Source of the DNA: Pseudooceanicola pacificus
Lineage (GTDB): Bacteria > Pseudomonadota > Alphaproteobacteria > Rhodobacterales > Rhodobacteraceae
DNA length: 64,000 bases
Direction of reading: 5' to 3'
NCBI RefSeq assembly: GCF_009789075.1
Contig: NZ_WNXQ01000004.1
Coordinates: 62,001-126,000 of the forward strand
Shown here: one piece after another, positions 34,244 through 42,091 of the stretch
Position numbering within the stretch: position 1 is the first letter of the stretch
Layout of the letters: every line of letters starts with the position of its first letter
Translations under genes and position numbers: made by a program
Notes under the pieces: model-generated
What the model was told of the DNA's origin: nothing
The model's database searches: none
The model's input: the letters and a program-made list of their open reading frames with translations, nothing else

Positions 34244-34876
34244 ATGACGACATCCGACCGCACCGCACGGATCCGGGAGGCTCAGACCCTCGTCATCAAG
34301 CGGATGAAAGCCGACCCCGCCGCAGCCCGCTCGACCATCGTCACCACCGGCCGTATCGACGAGGGCCTGACCTGCCACGTCGAGCAGGGGCGCTTTACCG
34401 CCGTTGCCGATCTCGGCCGCGGCATGGGAGGTGATGCAGAGGGGCCGTCCCCCGGTTTTTATGGACGCGCGGCGATCGTGGGCTGCGTCGGGATGGGGGT
34501 CAAGATGCTCGCTGCCCGCGAGGGGCTGGTCTTCGACTCCATGACGATAACGGTAGAGACGGATTTCGATGATGCCGCCCTCTTTGGCCTGGGGAATTCG
34601 AGCGCCGCTCCGCTGGTCACGCGCATCGAGATCGAAATTACGTCGGACGCAGATCCGGCGCAGGTGTCGGATTGCGTGGGCCGGGCACTCGAAATGGACC
34701 CCTGGTTCCTTGCCCTGCGGGACGCGCAACTGGTGCAGCCGAGGACGACGCTCCGCCGGACCTCTCCGCAAGACATCGGCGACTTGGGCACGGGTGCGAA
34801 GAGTGATGCAGACAGGACCGCGCCCGCAATGGCAGGCACGGATGCGCGACAGCGCGACTCTGCAGAGCATGGCTAA
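34244..34876 (+). CDS. OsmC family protein (second copy, extended tail)
   Basis: 210 residues from ATG 34244 (AAAGGAAACGACCC upstream, nearly the same leader as the first OsmC). The OsmC core is recognisable from RAAIVGCVGMGVKMLAAREGL with Cys81, through the beta segments MTITVETDF and RIEIEITSDADP. About 40 residues after RTTLRR are low-complexity and lack OsmC character. That tail runs up to IS-end-like sequence, so the 3' end may have been altered by insertion or frameshift. It is not closely similar to the first OsmC. Confidence 0.75.
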   Translation: MTTSDRTARIREAQTLVIKRMKADPAAARSTIVTTGRIDEGLTCHVEQGRFTAVADLGRGMGGDAEGPSPGFYGRAAIVGCVGMGVKMLAAREGLVFDSMTITVETDFDDAALFGLGNSSAAPLVTRIEIEITSDADPAQVSDCVGRALEMDPWFLALRDAQLVQPRTTLRRTSPQDIGDLGTGAKSDADRTAPAMAGTDARQRDSAEHG

Positions 34877-34900
34877 CCCGTCCTGTGAAACGGTACGGAT

Positions 34901-34921
34901 CCGTTGCATGAACGGCTGAGG
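34901..34921 (+). repeat. IS-end-like repeat, copy 1
   Basis: The 21-bp sequence beginning CCGTTGCATGAACGGCTGAG recurs exactly at 35659-35679 in the same orientation. It contains the inverted element CCGTT/AACGG. Copy 2 directly abuts an IS6-type transposase remnant, so both are probably diverged ends of the same insertion-sequence type. The flanks also share CTG and TTCGCAC a little further in. Confidence 0.6.
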
Positions 34922-35043
34922 ACTGCTTTGACGTTCGCACCGTCCGAAAAAAGGTGGATTCCGCCGGTGACAGGATCGATGAGATTAGGCCGCTGAACTG
35001 GGCACAGCGGACCCCTGTCCGCAGTGCGGGAAGAAGCGGACTC

Positions 35044-35613
35044 TCATCTGCGCCTCTCAAGATCCTCCCACTCGGTCTTCAGCAGGGCATAGACAAATTC
35101 GTCGCCCCATGTCCCGTTGAAACGGTCGTTTTGCAGAAAGTGGGCTTCGCGACGCAACTTCAGTCTTTCGACAACCCCGACCGACCCTTTGTTCAAAGGG
35201 TCGAGCCGCGCGAAGATGCGGTGGAATCCGCACGGACCAAACCCGAAATCGAGCATAGCCCGGACTGCTTCGGTGGCGTATCCAGCCCCCGCATAGGTTG
35301 GATTGAAAATGTACCCGACTTCTGCTTGCAGAGCCGCCTTGTTCGCCATCTTCAAAAGGACTTCCCCCAGCAGCGAAGAATCCTGCAGCCGGATCACCGC
35401 CAGCCGCAATGTATCGCCATCTTTTTCCAGACAGGGAGACATGGCGGCTGTGAATTTTTCGTCACGCGCGTCTTCATTGGGGACAGGGGCGTAGAGGAAC
35501 CGGTAGACCTCAGGCCGCGTGTGATAGGCATCATAGGCAGGACGATCGGAAGGCTCGAAAGGGCGAAGCGCAAGGCGTCCGGACAGAATGGGCAAGCGGG
35601 TCTGGATGTTCAT
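35044..35613 (-). CDS. GNAT family N-acetyltransferase (RimJ/RimL-like)
   Basis: This 189-residue protein has the GNAT pattern of RimJ/RimL-type enzymes: SGRLALRPFEPSD at the start, then LGEVLLK, EVGYIFNPTYAGAGYATEAVRAML (the acetyl-CoA loop) and HRIFARLDPLNKGSVGVVERL. It transfers an acetyl group to a protein terminus or small amine. The coding DNA looks less G+C-rich than its neighbours, and the gene lies between two copies of an IS-end-like repeat. It was probably acquired with that element. No partner genes are evident. Confidence 0.88.
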   Translation of the reverse strand: MNIQTRLPILSGRLALRPFEPSDRPAYDAYHTRPEVYRFLYAPVPNEDARDEKFTAAMSPCLEKDGDTLRLAVIRLQDSSLLGEVLLKMANKAALQAEVGYIFNPTYAGAGYATEAVRAMLDFGFGPCGFHRIFARLDPLNKGSVGVVERLKLRREAHFLQNDRFNGTWGDEFVYALLKTEWEDLERRR

Positions 35614-35658
35614 TGGGCCTCACTCCATATGTTCAAAGCATACCGTATCTACGAGGGA

Positions 35659-35679
35659 CCGTTGCATGAACGGCTGAGG
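35659..35679 (+). repeat. IS-end-like repeat, copy 2
   Basis: Exact 21-bp copy of 34901-34921, located 30 bp outside the 3' end of the transposase remnant. That is where an IS6-family terminal repeat would lie. Confidence 0.6.
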
Positions 35680-35708
35680 GCTGTACTTGTCCTCGTTTCG
35701 CACGCCTG

Positions 35709-35942
35709 TCACGCCGCCTTCTGGGACAGTTTGGTGGCCAAGGCGATCTCGCCACTCACCTTTGCATGGCTGTGTGCCTTGCCGGTGACGATTGCCAGCG
35801 GCTGATACCTCCGAGCGGTGTCTCGTGCTTGGCGCAGAAATGCCCTTGCTGCCCTGGCATCACGCCGTGCCGACAGGCGGAAATCGTTCGGCTGGCCGAC
35901 CTGATCCACAGCCCGCCAAAGGAAGCGCCAGCGTCCACCCAC
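35709..35942 (-). pseudogene. IS6 family transposase remnant
   Basis: About 77 residues resemble the middle of IS6/IS26-type DDE transposases: GGRWRFLWRAVDQVGQPNDF, ARRDARAARAFLRQA and LAIVTGKAHSHAKV. The family has GKxxYLWRAVDxxG, RRDxxAAxxFL and xxIVTDKxxSYxxA at these places. The catalytic D of VTDK is Gly here, and both the N-terminal helix-turn-helix and the first DDE aspartate are missing. The copy cannot be active. It ends with a stop 30 bp from the IS-end-like repeat. Confidence 0.8.
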
Positions 35943-36325
35943 GCGCAGGCAGGGCCACCCCGACCGGCACGCGGATGGATGCGAGGCCGCCATCCGCACC
36001 ACTGACCGTTCAATGATGATTGATTGAACTGAGATGGAAAATCCCTGCCTCTCGGCATGAGCCGGGCACATCACACGCGCGCATCCTCCGGTCTGGCGGC
36101 AAACCCGCGGCCGGTGAGGGTGCCCGTCGCGATCACCTTTCCGGCGGGCGCGAGCAGCCTGCCCTCGCACATGGTTTGGAACCGGCCCCGGTCGGCAGGT
36201 CGCACGCGCGGTCCGGCAGGGTATGCGGGGTCGACGGACCATCGCACGGATCGCCGAAACCGCCTTCGGCCCGGTCGAAGGATCAGGCCGGATTGTTTGT
36301 TTGCAGCGTCCGAAGCGTCACCCAA
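35943..36325. other. gene-free scar upstream of the CoA ligase
   Basis: No intact gene is visible. A leftward 87-codon frame (36071-36334) contains a stretch RFQTMCEGRLLAPAGKVIA that faintly recalls PaaI-type thioesterases. Nothing else supports it, so at most it is a remnant. The region looks like debris left by IS insertion and deletion. Confidence 0.4.
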
Positions 36326-36339
36326 GATTGACAATCAAA

Positions 36340-36362
36340 AACAATCATGAATGCTTGTTATG
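36340..36362 (+). promoter_or_regulatory. shared operator-like element, site A
   Basis: AACAATCATGAATGCTTGTT (36340-36359), followed by ATG, is a 16-of-20 symmetric dyad. Its core TCATGA-wTG-n-TTGTT recurs in front of the acyl-CoA dehydrogenase (40016-40039) and the TRAP operon (47242-47268), each pointing toward its gene. A TTGACA hexamer at 36328-36333 suggests the promoter is embedded here. It lies about 85 bp upstream of the chosen CoA ligase start. Confidence 0.65.
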
Positions 36363-36443
36363 AGCGTTGCGCCCCGGCGCGGCGAGGGAGACGCGTCCCG
36401 TGGCCAAGGGGTCGGGACCACCAGCCAGAAGCGAGTTGAGACC

Positions 36444-38042
36444 TTGACACCGACGCAATCCGCCAGCCCCGACCGGCTCTGTGACCTGATCCGGAATGTT
36501 CCCGCCGATGCGCCACTGTTCCTGCTGCCGGGGCAGGCTAATTACACCTACGGAACCCTGCGCGAAGAGAGCGCGCGGCTGGCGGCGGTGTTTCATGCCC
36601 GTGGCATCGGCAGGGGCGACACTGTCGCTCTCTGCCTCGGCAACCGGCCGGAATGGATGGTGACGGCCTTTGCCGCATGGCAGATCGGGGCGGCGATCCT
36701 CGCGCTGAACCCGCGCTTCGGCGCCAAGGAGATCGGCGATCTGATCCGCCGCACCGGTGCCCGGGCGCTGGTCCTGGCCCCCGGCTATCGCAACGGCGCG
36801 GTGGCCGACACCGTGTCCCGCGTCACGGACGAGAACCGCGCGAGCCTTGAGCTTGTGCTGTCGGCCGACGGCGCCTCGCCCGAGGGGCTGGTGCCCGGCA
36901 CCGAAACGCTCATCTTGTCGGACCTGCCCGACGCGCCCGCCGTCGAGGTCCTGGCCGAGCCGGGTGATGCCTGCCTCTACCTCGCCACCTCGGGAACGAC
37001 GAGCCTGCCCAAGATCGTGCGCCACATCCAGGACCGGGTCGTGCGCCACTGCCGCAACGCGGCCGCCGCGATCGGCTACGGCCCTGACAGCCGGACCGTT
37101 CTCGCCATTCCCTTCTGCGGCGGCTACGGCTTTGCGGTTGCGATGACCTCCATTGCCAGCGGCATTCCCATCGTCCTGCAGGATGCCTTCGACCCCGAAG
37201 AGGTCTCGCGCCAGATCAACGAGCTGGGCGTGACCCACGCCATGGGCACCAATGACATGCTTGACCTGCTGTTGAAGGTCACGCCGGGCGACCGGCCCTT
37301 CCCCGGGCTGAAGATGTTCGGTCACGCGAACTTCACCCCCGGCCTGACCGAGCTGCCCCCCGAGGCGGAGCGGCGTGGCGTGCTGATGCGCGGGTTCTAC
37401 GGTCTGTCCGAGACGCTCGCCTTTGTCGCGGCCCGGTCGGCCGATGCACCGCTGGCCGAACGGCAGGAGGGCGGCGGCACTCTGACCACGCCCGGAGCCC
37501 GTCTCAGGATCGCCGATCCCGAAACAGGTGCCGAACAGCCCGAGGGCGAGGCGGGCGAGGTGCAGATCCTTTCGCCCAACGTGATGGCGGGCTACCTGAA
37601 CGACCCCGCCCGGACCGCAGCCGCCTTTACCGGGGACGGCTATCTCCGCACCGGCGATCTCGGGGTGCGGGGGCCGGGCGACAGCTTCACCTTCCTGACC
37701 CGTATGAACGACATCCTGCGTATCGGCGGCTACCTTGTCGCGCCCGAGGAGATCGAGGCGGTGATCAAGGAAGACCCGGCCGTCGCACAGTGTCAGGTCG
37801 TCTCGGTCACCCTGAAACAGGGTCCCCGTCCCGTCGCCTTCATCGTGCCCGCCACGGCCGCGACGCCGGACCACGCGGCATTGACCGAACGGTGCAGGTC
37901 GCAGCTTGCGATCTACAAAGTTCCGGTCCGCATCTTCGAGATCGCCGAGATCCCCGTGGTCGACGGCCCCAATGGCCTGAAGGTCCGCAAGAACGAGCTG
38001 CGCGACATGGCCCGCGAGAGCCTGTCGGACGAGCTCGCCTGA
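36444..38042 (+). CDS. acyl-CoA ligase-like AMP-binding protein (TTG start)
   Basis: About 532 residues with an ANL fold: YTYGTLREESARLAAVF, P-loop-like LATSGTTSLPKIVRH, FYGLSETLAF, RTGDLG, RMNDILRIGGYLVAPEEIE and a late lysine (NGLKVRKNEL). The P-loop lacks the usual second glycine/lysine pattern (TSLPKI rather than TGxPKG), but the lysine is kept. In-frame ATGs at 36351 and 36360 fall inside the operator-like element, so I prefer TTG 36444, where homologues begin. It is a single-gene unit ending at a strong terminator. Confidence 0.85.
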   Translation: MTPTQSASPDRLCDLIRNVPADAPLFLLPGQANYTYGTLREESARLAAVFHARGIGRGDTVALCLGNRPEWMVTAFAAWQIGAAILALNPRFGAKEIGDLIRRTGARALVLAPGYRNGAVADTVSRVTDENRASLELVLSADGASPEGLVPGTETLILSDLPDAPAVEVLAEPGDACLYLATSGTTSLPKIVRHIQDRVVRHCRNAAAAIGYGPDSRTVLAIPFCGGYGFAVAMTSIASGIPIVLQDAFDPEEVSRQINELGVTHAMGTNDMLDLLLKVTPGDRPFPGLKMFGHANFTPGLTELPPEAERRGVLMRGFYGLSETLAFVAARSADAPLAERQEGGGTLTTPGARLRIADPETGAEQPEGEAGEVQILSPNVMAGYLNDPARTAAAFTGDGYLRTGDLGVRGPGDSFTFLTRMNDILRIGGYLVAPEEIEAVIKEDPAVAQCQVVSVTLKQGPRPVAFIVPATAATPDHAALTERCRSQLAIYKVPVRIFEIAEIPVVDGPNGLKVRKNELRDMARESLSDELA

Positions 38043-38051
38043 TCCGCGACC

Positions 38052-38082
38052 CAGGCCCCGGGGAGCGGCAGCCCGGGGCCTG
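38052..38082 (+). terminator. terminator hairpin after CoA ligase
   Basis: A perfect 11-bp stem CAGGCCCCGGG/CCCGGGGCCTG with a 9-base loop begins 10 bp after the ligase stop. The T-run is absent, as is common in such G+C-rich genomes. Confidence 0.75.
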
Positions 38083-38205
38083 CATCCGTCGATCAACGCC
38101 CGGTGCAGACGGGTGACCCGTTGCGGGCGCCAGGCCAAGGGCGAGACGCCGCGGGTACTCGGGGGCCCCGGCCCTGTGGGCATGGCGGCGAGAGATATCG
38201 GACGC

Positions 38206-38514
38206 TTGGGCCGCGAAATGCACCGCCTGCTGGCCCGAGCCGCACTTGCGGTCGATGGTGGTCGAGGGGACCGAGGCGGGAAAGCCAGCCGCCAGCAGCG
38301 CCCAGCGTCCGGGGGTGGCGGATTGCTCGCCGACCTGGCTGACGCAGCCGATCAGCACGTCGTCCACGCGGGCCGGGTCGATACCGTTGCGCTCGACCAG
38401 GGCCTTGAGGACCTGGCCCAGCAGGTCGGATGGGTGCAGGGCGCTCAGGCAGCCGCCCTGCTTGCCGCGCCCCATGGGCGTGCGCAGCGCGTCGACGATG
38501 ACGGGGTGTCTCAT
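38206..38514 (-). pseudogene. acetyl-CoA acetyltransferase (thiolase) N-terminal remnant
   Basis: From ATG 38514 (ACGGAG upstream) about 103 residues match thiolases well: PVIVDALRTPMGRGKQGG, DVLIGCVSQVGEQ and the nucleophile loop TTIDRKCGSGQQAVHFAAQ with Cys91. After AAQ the similarity stops abruptly, and the frame runs into unrelated sequence. The rest of the roughly 390-residue protein, including the GHP and CxG motifs, is gone. It is a clear 3' deletion. It once formed part of the leftward unit headed by the acyl-CoA dehydrogenase. Confidence 0.85.
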
Positions 38515-38631
38515 GGTGTTCTCCGTTTTTGGCCTGATCCGGATCGCGGGGCCAGTCGCCCCGCGCCCGGACCTCGAAGGATCAGACCGGCATCGCCGCC
38601 AGGCGCGGCGCATCGGCCGGGGTGTCGCATT

Positions 38632-38792
38632 CAGGTCCTGCACGGCCGTATGGGCGTCGTGGACCGCATCGCCGATCCGGCACACGTCGCGGCAGCCGCC
38701 GAGCCTCCGTACGTCGCGGCCATGATCGATCGGTCTGGCAGGGTCAGCGTACCGATGCGCCCGGGCCGGACCAGGGCGGGAAAGGCGACCAT
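38632..38792 (-). pseudogene. FadH/old-yellow-enzyme-type flavin oxidoreductase remnant
   Basis: ATG 38792 overlaps the acyl-CoA dehydrogenase stop (TGATG), and the first residues FPALVRPGRIGTLTLPDRSIMAAT match the N-terminus of NADH:flavin oxidoreductase/2,4-dienoyl-CoA reductase proteins. After about 26 residues a different frame continues as LGGCRDVCRIGDAVHDAHTA. This resembles the C-terminal IGD...HDxH segment of FadH-type enzymes. About 600 residues between appear deleted, leaving a frameshifted scar. Confidence 0.65.
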
Positions 38793-39961
38793 CAGGCGCC
38801 GCCTTTCATCAGGGACCGCCCGATGATCAGCTTCTGCACCTCGGACGCACCCTCGTAGATCCGCATCGGGCGGACATCGCGGTAGATCTGTTCGACGATC
38901 GAGCCATGCGCGACGCCAAGCGCCCCGAAGAGTTGCACCGCCTGATCCGCCACCCGCTGCGCCGCCTCGGTCGCGCCCAGCTTGGCCATCGCCACGGCAT
39001 CGGAATGACGGCCTTTGCGGGTGTCCCGCAGCCAGGCCGCGCGATAAACCAGAAGACTGGCCTGCTCGGTGTCGAGCGCCATATCGGCCAAGGCCGCCTG
39101 AACCGTCGGCATCTGGCCCATGGGCTGGCCGAAAAGATGCCGCTCCCGCATCCTTGCGACCGTCGCGCCGAGCGCGCGGCGGGCCATGCCGACCGCCGCC
39201 GCACCGACCGAGGTCCGGAAGATGTCGAAGGTCTTCATCGCGGCCTTGAACCCCTCGCCCGGCGTCCCGATCATGTTGCCTGCGGGGATCCGGCACTCCT
39301 TGAACGCCAACTCGCCGATGGGATGGGGCGCAATCATCCGCACCTCAGGCCCGACGGACAGGCCCGGCGTATCCGCATCGACCATGAAGGCCGACAGGCC
39401 GCGCGCGCCGGGCCCCTCGCCCGTACGGGCCACGACGATATAGTGATCCGCCGCCCCGGCGTTGGTGATCCACCGCTTTGCGCCGTTCAGCACGAAGACG
39501 TCGCCATCCCGCGTCGCCGTTGTCTCGAGCGCCGCCACATCCGAGCCGACATTGGGCTCTGTCACCGCGAAACCCGCGATCTTCTTCCCCGCCCGGCAAG
39601 GGCCCAGATAGGTCTGCGCCAACGCCGTCGAGCCCGACAGCCAGAGCGGCGCCGTCGCCAGCCCCTGCATGACGAAGACGCTGTCCACGAGCGCCGACCG
39701 GAACCCCAGGGCCTCGCGGATCAGGGACAACGCCCGCACGTCGACGCCGGGCGCGGGATCGTCCGCCTCTGGGACGACGTAGTCGAGGAACCCCCACTGC
39801 GCCATTTCGGCCGCCACCGCCCGGCATTCCTCGCGGAAATAAGGCGAGCCGTCCTCCGCCGGCTCCTTGGCCTGTGCCACCCAGTCCTCCAGCCGGGCGC
39901 CAAGCGCGCGGTGCCGCTCTTCGAAAAACGGCAGATCCGGCATCGTCCAGCCTTCGGTCAT
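38792..39961 (-). CDS. acyl-CoA dehydrogenase
   Basis: About 389 residues from ATG 39961 (GGGAGGA ribosome site); the frame back to 40024 would enter the operator-like element. FAD-contact segments are FAVTEPNVGSDVAALETTATRDGD and KRWITNAGAADHYIVVART. The C-terminal RIYEGASEVQKLIIGR keeps the MCAD-type catalytic glutamate (YEG). It should oxidise an acyl-CoA to the 2-enoyl-CoA, passing electrons to ETF. It leads a leftward unit whose next two genes are now remnants. Confidence 0.93.
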   Translation of the reverse strand: MTEGWTMPDLPFFEERHRALGARLEDWVAQAKEPAEDGSPYFREECRAVAAEMAQWGFLDYVVPEADDPAPGVDVRALSLIREALGFRSALVDSVFVMQGLATAPLWLSGSTALAQTYLGPCRAGKKIAGFAVTEPNVGSDVAALETTATRDGDVFVLNGAKRWITNAGAADHYIVVARTGEGPGARGLSAFMVDADTPGLSVGPEVRMIAPHPIGELAFKECRIPAGNMIGTPGEGFKAAMKTFDIFRTSVGAAAVGMARRALGATVARMRERHLFGQPMGQMPTVQAALADMALDTEQASLLVYRAAWLRDTRKGRHSDAVAMAKLGATEAAQRVADQAVQLFGALGVAHGSIVEQIYRDVRPMRIYEGASEVQKLIIGRSLMKGGA

Positions 39962-40015
39962 TGTGGTGGTCCTCCCTTGGGAGCGCCGCGGCCAAATCGG
40001 CGCGCAGTATGCCAT

Positions 40016-40039
40016 AACAAACAATCATGACTTATTTTT
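40016..40039 (-). promoter_or_regulatory. shared operator-like element, site B
   Basis: On the minus strand this reads AATAAG, then TCATGATTGTTTGTTATG. It matches site A over TCATGA-wTG-y-TTGTTATG with two differences. It lies 55 bp upstream of the acyl-CoA dehydrogenase start and 220 bp from the divergent TetR gene. Confidence 0.65.
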
Positions 40040-40259
40040 TTTGACAAGGCACGTCAAGCGCAGCCAAAATGCAGGAACGAAATCGGCCGGGTATCCGCCC
40101 CCCAGGCAAGGGGCTTTCCAGACATTCGCATTGAAGATCAAAGCCCACTTGCCCAGTGGGCGGGTTAGAAAGCAAAATGGCCGAACGACAGTCAATCGGG
40201 ACCAGATCCTTGGGGCGACGCGCACGCCCGCAACAGTCCGGACGAAGGAGACAAGAAAC

Positions 40260-40919
40260 GTGACCGAGAAAAAGGCGCCCCGCCGCGCCCGCGGCGGCAC
40301 CGGCGGCCCGGTGACCAAGCCGCAGCAGGAACGAAGTGCGGAAACGCACGAAAAGCTCATCAGGGCCGCCATCGCTGTGCTGGGCCAGCGCGGCTATGCC
40401 AATTTCTCGACCTCTATGGTCGCGGAAAAGGCCAAGGTGTCGCGCGGGGCGCTGCAATACCACTTTCAGACCCGCGATGACATTCTCGTCGCCGCCCGCG
40501 ATCATGTCGCGCGCGAACTGAACCTGCCGTGGACACCGGACGAGTTGCAGAAAAGCCCGGTGGACGAACGCATCCGGATGATCATCCGGCATTACTGGGC
40601 GGTGATCGGGTCCAAGAACTACATCGCCGCGCTGGAGATCCGACTGTACGAACGATTCAACCGCGGGATGCACAAGACACTTCTGGAACGCATGAACGTG
40701 CTGACCGAGGAGCGCAATATCGAATGGCAGGCGATCTTCTCGGACACCGGGATGCCCAAGACTCAACTGATCCCCTACCGGCTCTACATGCTCGACAGCC
40801 TGCGCGGCCTTGCCCTGAGGCGCATAGAACAGGGGACCAGCGTCGATGTCACGCCCCAGCTCGACATCCTGACGGAACTTCTGATTGATCGGCTCGACAC
40901 CAAAAACAATCAAGCTTGA
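40260..40919 (+). CDS. TetR family transcriptional regulator (GTG start)
   Basis: About 219 residues. Helix-turn-helix at about 50-71 (FSTSMVAEKAKVSRGALQYHFQTRDD) follows the helix-1 AAIAVLGQRGYANF. GTG 40260 has GAAGGAG upstream with 9-base spacing, and the frame from 39867 crosses the divergent promoter. It sits at the centre of the 36-50 kb acyl-CoA gene set and diverges from the acyl-CoA dehydrogenase. It is the natural candidate for binding the shared AACAA/TTGTT-type element. CoA-ligand TetR proteins such as FadR or PaaR offer a parallel. Confidence 0.92.
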   Translation: MTEKKAPRRARGGTGGPVTKPQQERSAETHEKLIRAAIAVLGQRGYANFSTSMVAEKAKVSRGALQYHFQTRDDILVAARDHVARELNLPWTPDELQKSPVDERIRMIIRHYWAVIGSKNYIAALEIRLYERFNRGMHKTLLERMNVLTEERNIEWQAIFSDTGMPKTQLIPYRLYMLDSLRGLALRRIEQGTSVDVTPQLDILTELLIDRLDTKNNQA

Positions 40920-41034
40920 CCGATTTATTATGCTGTGACAATTTCCTCTGCGCCAGGCGCGGGCGACGCCGGGTTGCGCATGTGCGCGCCCAGCCTGTCC
41001 CCGATCAGACCATGCCACGCAGGAGGAGAATGAT

Positions 41035-42078
41035 TTGGCACTGACCCACGCACAGCAATCCGCGAAAATTCTGCCAACCGCCGATCCCGACTGGCTGGCG
41101 CTGCATTCCGAAGAGATCCGCGAACCGGCCCTGCCGATCGTCGATCCGCATCACCACCTCTGGGACCTGCCCCGCGTGCCGCGCTACCTGCAGGAGGAAT
41201 TCTCGGCCGACCTGACCGCGGGACACAACGTCATCGCCACGGTCTTTGCCGAATGCACCGAGGGCTACCGCGAGGACGGGCCGGAACGGCTGAAACCGCT
41301 GGGCGAAACCGAATTCGTCGTCGCCTTTGCCCAGGACGCGGCGAACGGACCCGCCGCCGACCGCGGCGTCTGCCGCGGGATCATCGGCCGGGCCGACCTT
41401 CTCGAAGGTGCCTCGGTCGAGGAGGTCCTGCTGATGCACCGTGAGCTGGGCCAGGGCATGTGGCGCGGCATCCGCCAGTCCACCGCCTACGACGAGTCCG
41501 GCACGGTGCGCACCACCGCCCGCACGCCCCCGGCCGGTGTGCTGATGGATGCCAAGTTCCGCGAGGGCTTCGAAAGGCTCGTCGCCCTTGGCATGACCTT
41601 CGACAGCTGGGTCTACCACCCGCAACTCGGCGAAGTGGCCGACCTGGCGGCCACCTACCCCGACGCGAACATCATTCTCGACCACGTGGGCGGGCCGATC
41701 GGCGCCGGGGCCTACGAGGGCAAGCGCGACGAGGTCTTTGCCGTCTGGAAGAAGGGCATCCAGCAGGTCGCGGCCCAACCCAACGTCACCTGCAAGATCG
41801 GCGGCCTGGGCATGAAGCTCGGCGGCTTCGGCTTCGAGACCCTGCCCCGCCCTGCCCCCTCCGAAGAGCTCGCCCGCGCCTGGGGTCCCTATGTCGAGAC
41901 ATGCATCGAGGCCTTCGGGCCCGAACGCTGCATGTTCGAAAGCAACTTTCCCGTGGACATGATCACCTGCACCTACGCGACCCTCTGGAACGCCTACAAG
42001 CGCATCACGGAACACTACTCGGACAGCGAGAAGGCCGCGATGTATGCCGGGACAGCGCAGCGCGTCTATTCGGTCTGA
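41035..42078 (+). CDS. amidohydrolase-2 family metal-dependent hydrolase (TTG start)
   Basis: The 347-residue TIM-barrel protein has a full strand-1 metal site IVDPHHHLWDLP (about 34-45), WVYHPQL, LDHVGGPIG and the closing MFESNFPVD. ESNFP replaces GTDWP, as is usual in this subgroup near L-fuconolactonase/4-sulfomuconolactonase-like proteins. It probably hydrolyses a lactone or C-C/ester bond. TTG 41035 is preceded by AGGAGGAG with 8-base spacing; no ATG fits. It is followed after 13 bp by the CaiB-like gene. Contrast with the metal-site-deficient homologue at 9533. Confidence 0.87.
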   Translation: MALTHAQQSAKILPTADPDWLALHSEEIREPALPIVDPHHHLWDLPRVPRYLQEEFSADLTAGHNVIATVFAECTEGYREDGPERLKPLGETEFVVAFAQDAANGPAADRGVCRGIIGRADLLEGASVEEVLLMHRELGQGMWRGIRQSTAYDESGTVRTTARTPPAGVLMDAKFREGFERLVALGMTFDSWVYHPQLGEVADLAATYPDANIILDHVGGPIGAGAYEGKRDEVFAVWKKGIQQVAAQPNVTCKIGGLGMKLGGFGFETLPRPAPSEELARAWGPYVETCIEAFGPERCMFESNFPVDMITCTYATLWNAYKRITEHYSDSEKAAMYAGTAQRVYSV

Positions 42079-42091
42079 AGGGGGCACCGGC

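Noticed and set aside
34901-35679. 21-bp direct repeats as att sites of an integrated island
   Set aside because: No integrase or tRNA end is nearby, and the second copy abuts an IS6 transposase remnant, so IS ends explain them better.
36071-36334. Small PaaI-like thioesterase gene on the minus strand
   Set aside because: Only about 20 residues look similar; there is no active-site context, and the frame begins and ends in debris.
36351-36443. Upstream ATGs as the start of the 36444 CoA ligase
   Set aside because: Both ATGs (36351, 36360) lie inside or at the edge of the operator-like dyad and lack a ribosome site. Homologues begin near TTG 36444.
41035-42078. ESNFP in place of GTDWP as evidence of a second inactive amidohydrolase
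   Set aside because: This variant is usual for that amidohydrolase subgroup and the HxH and other histidines are intact.
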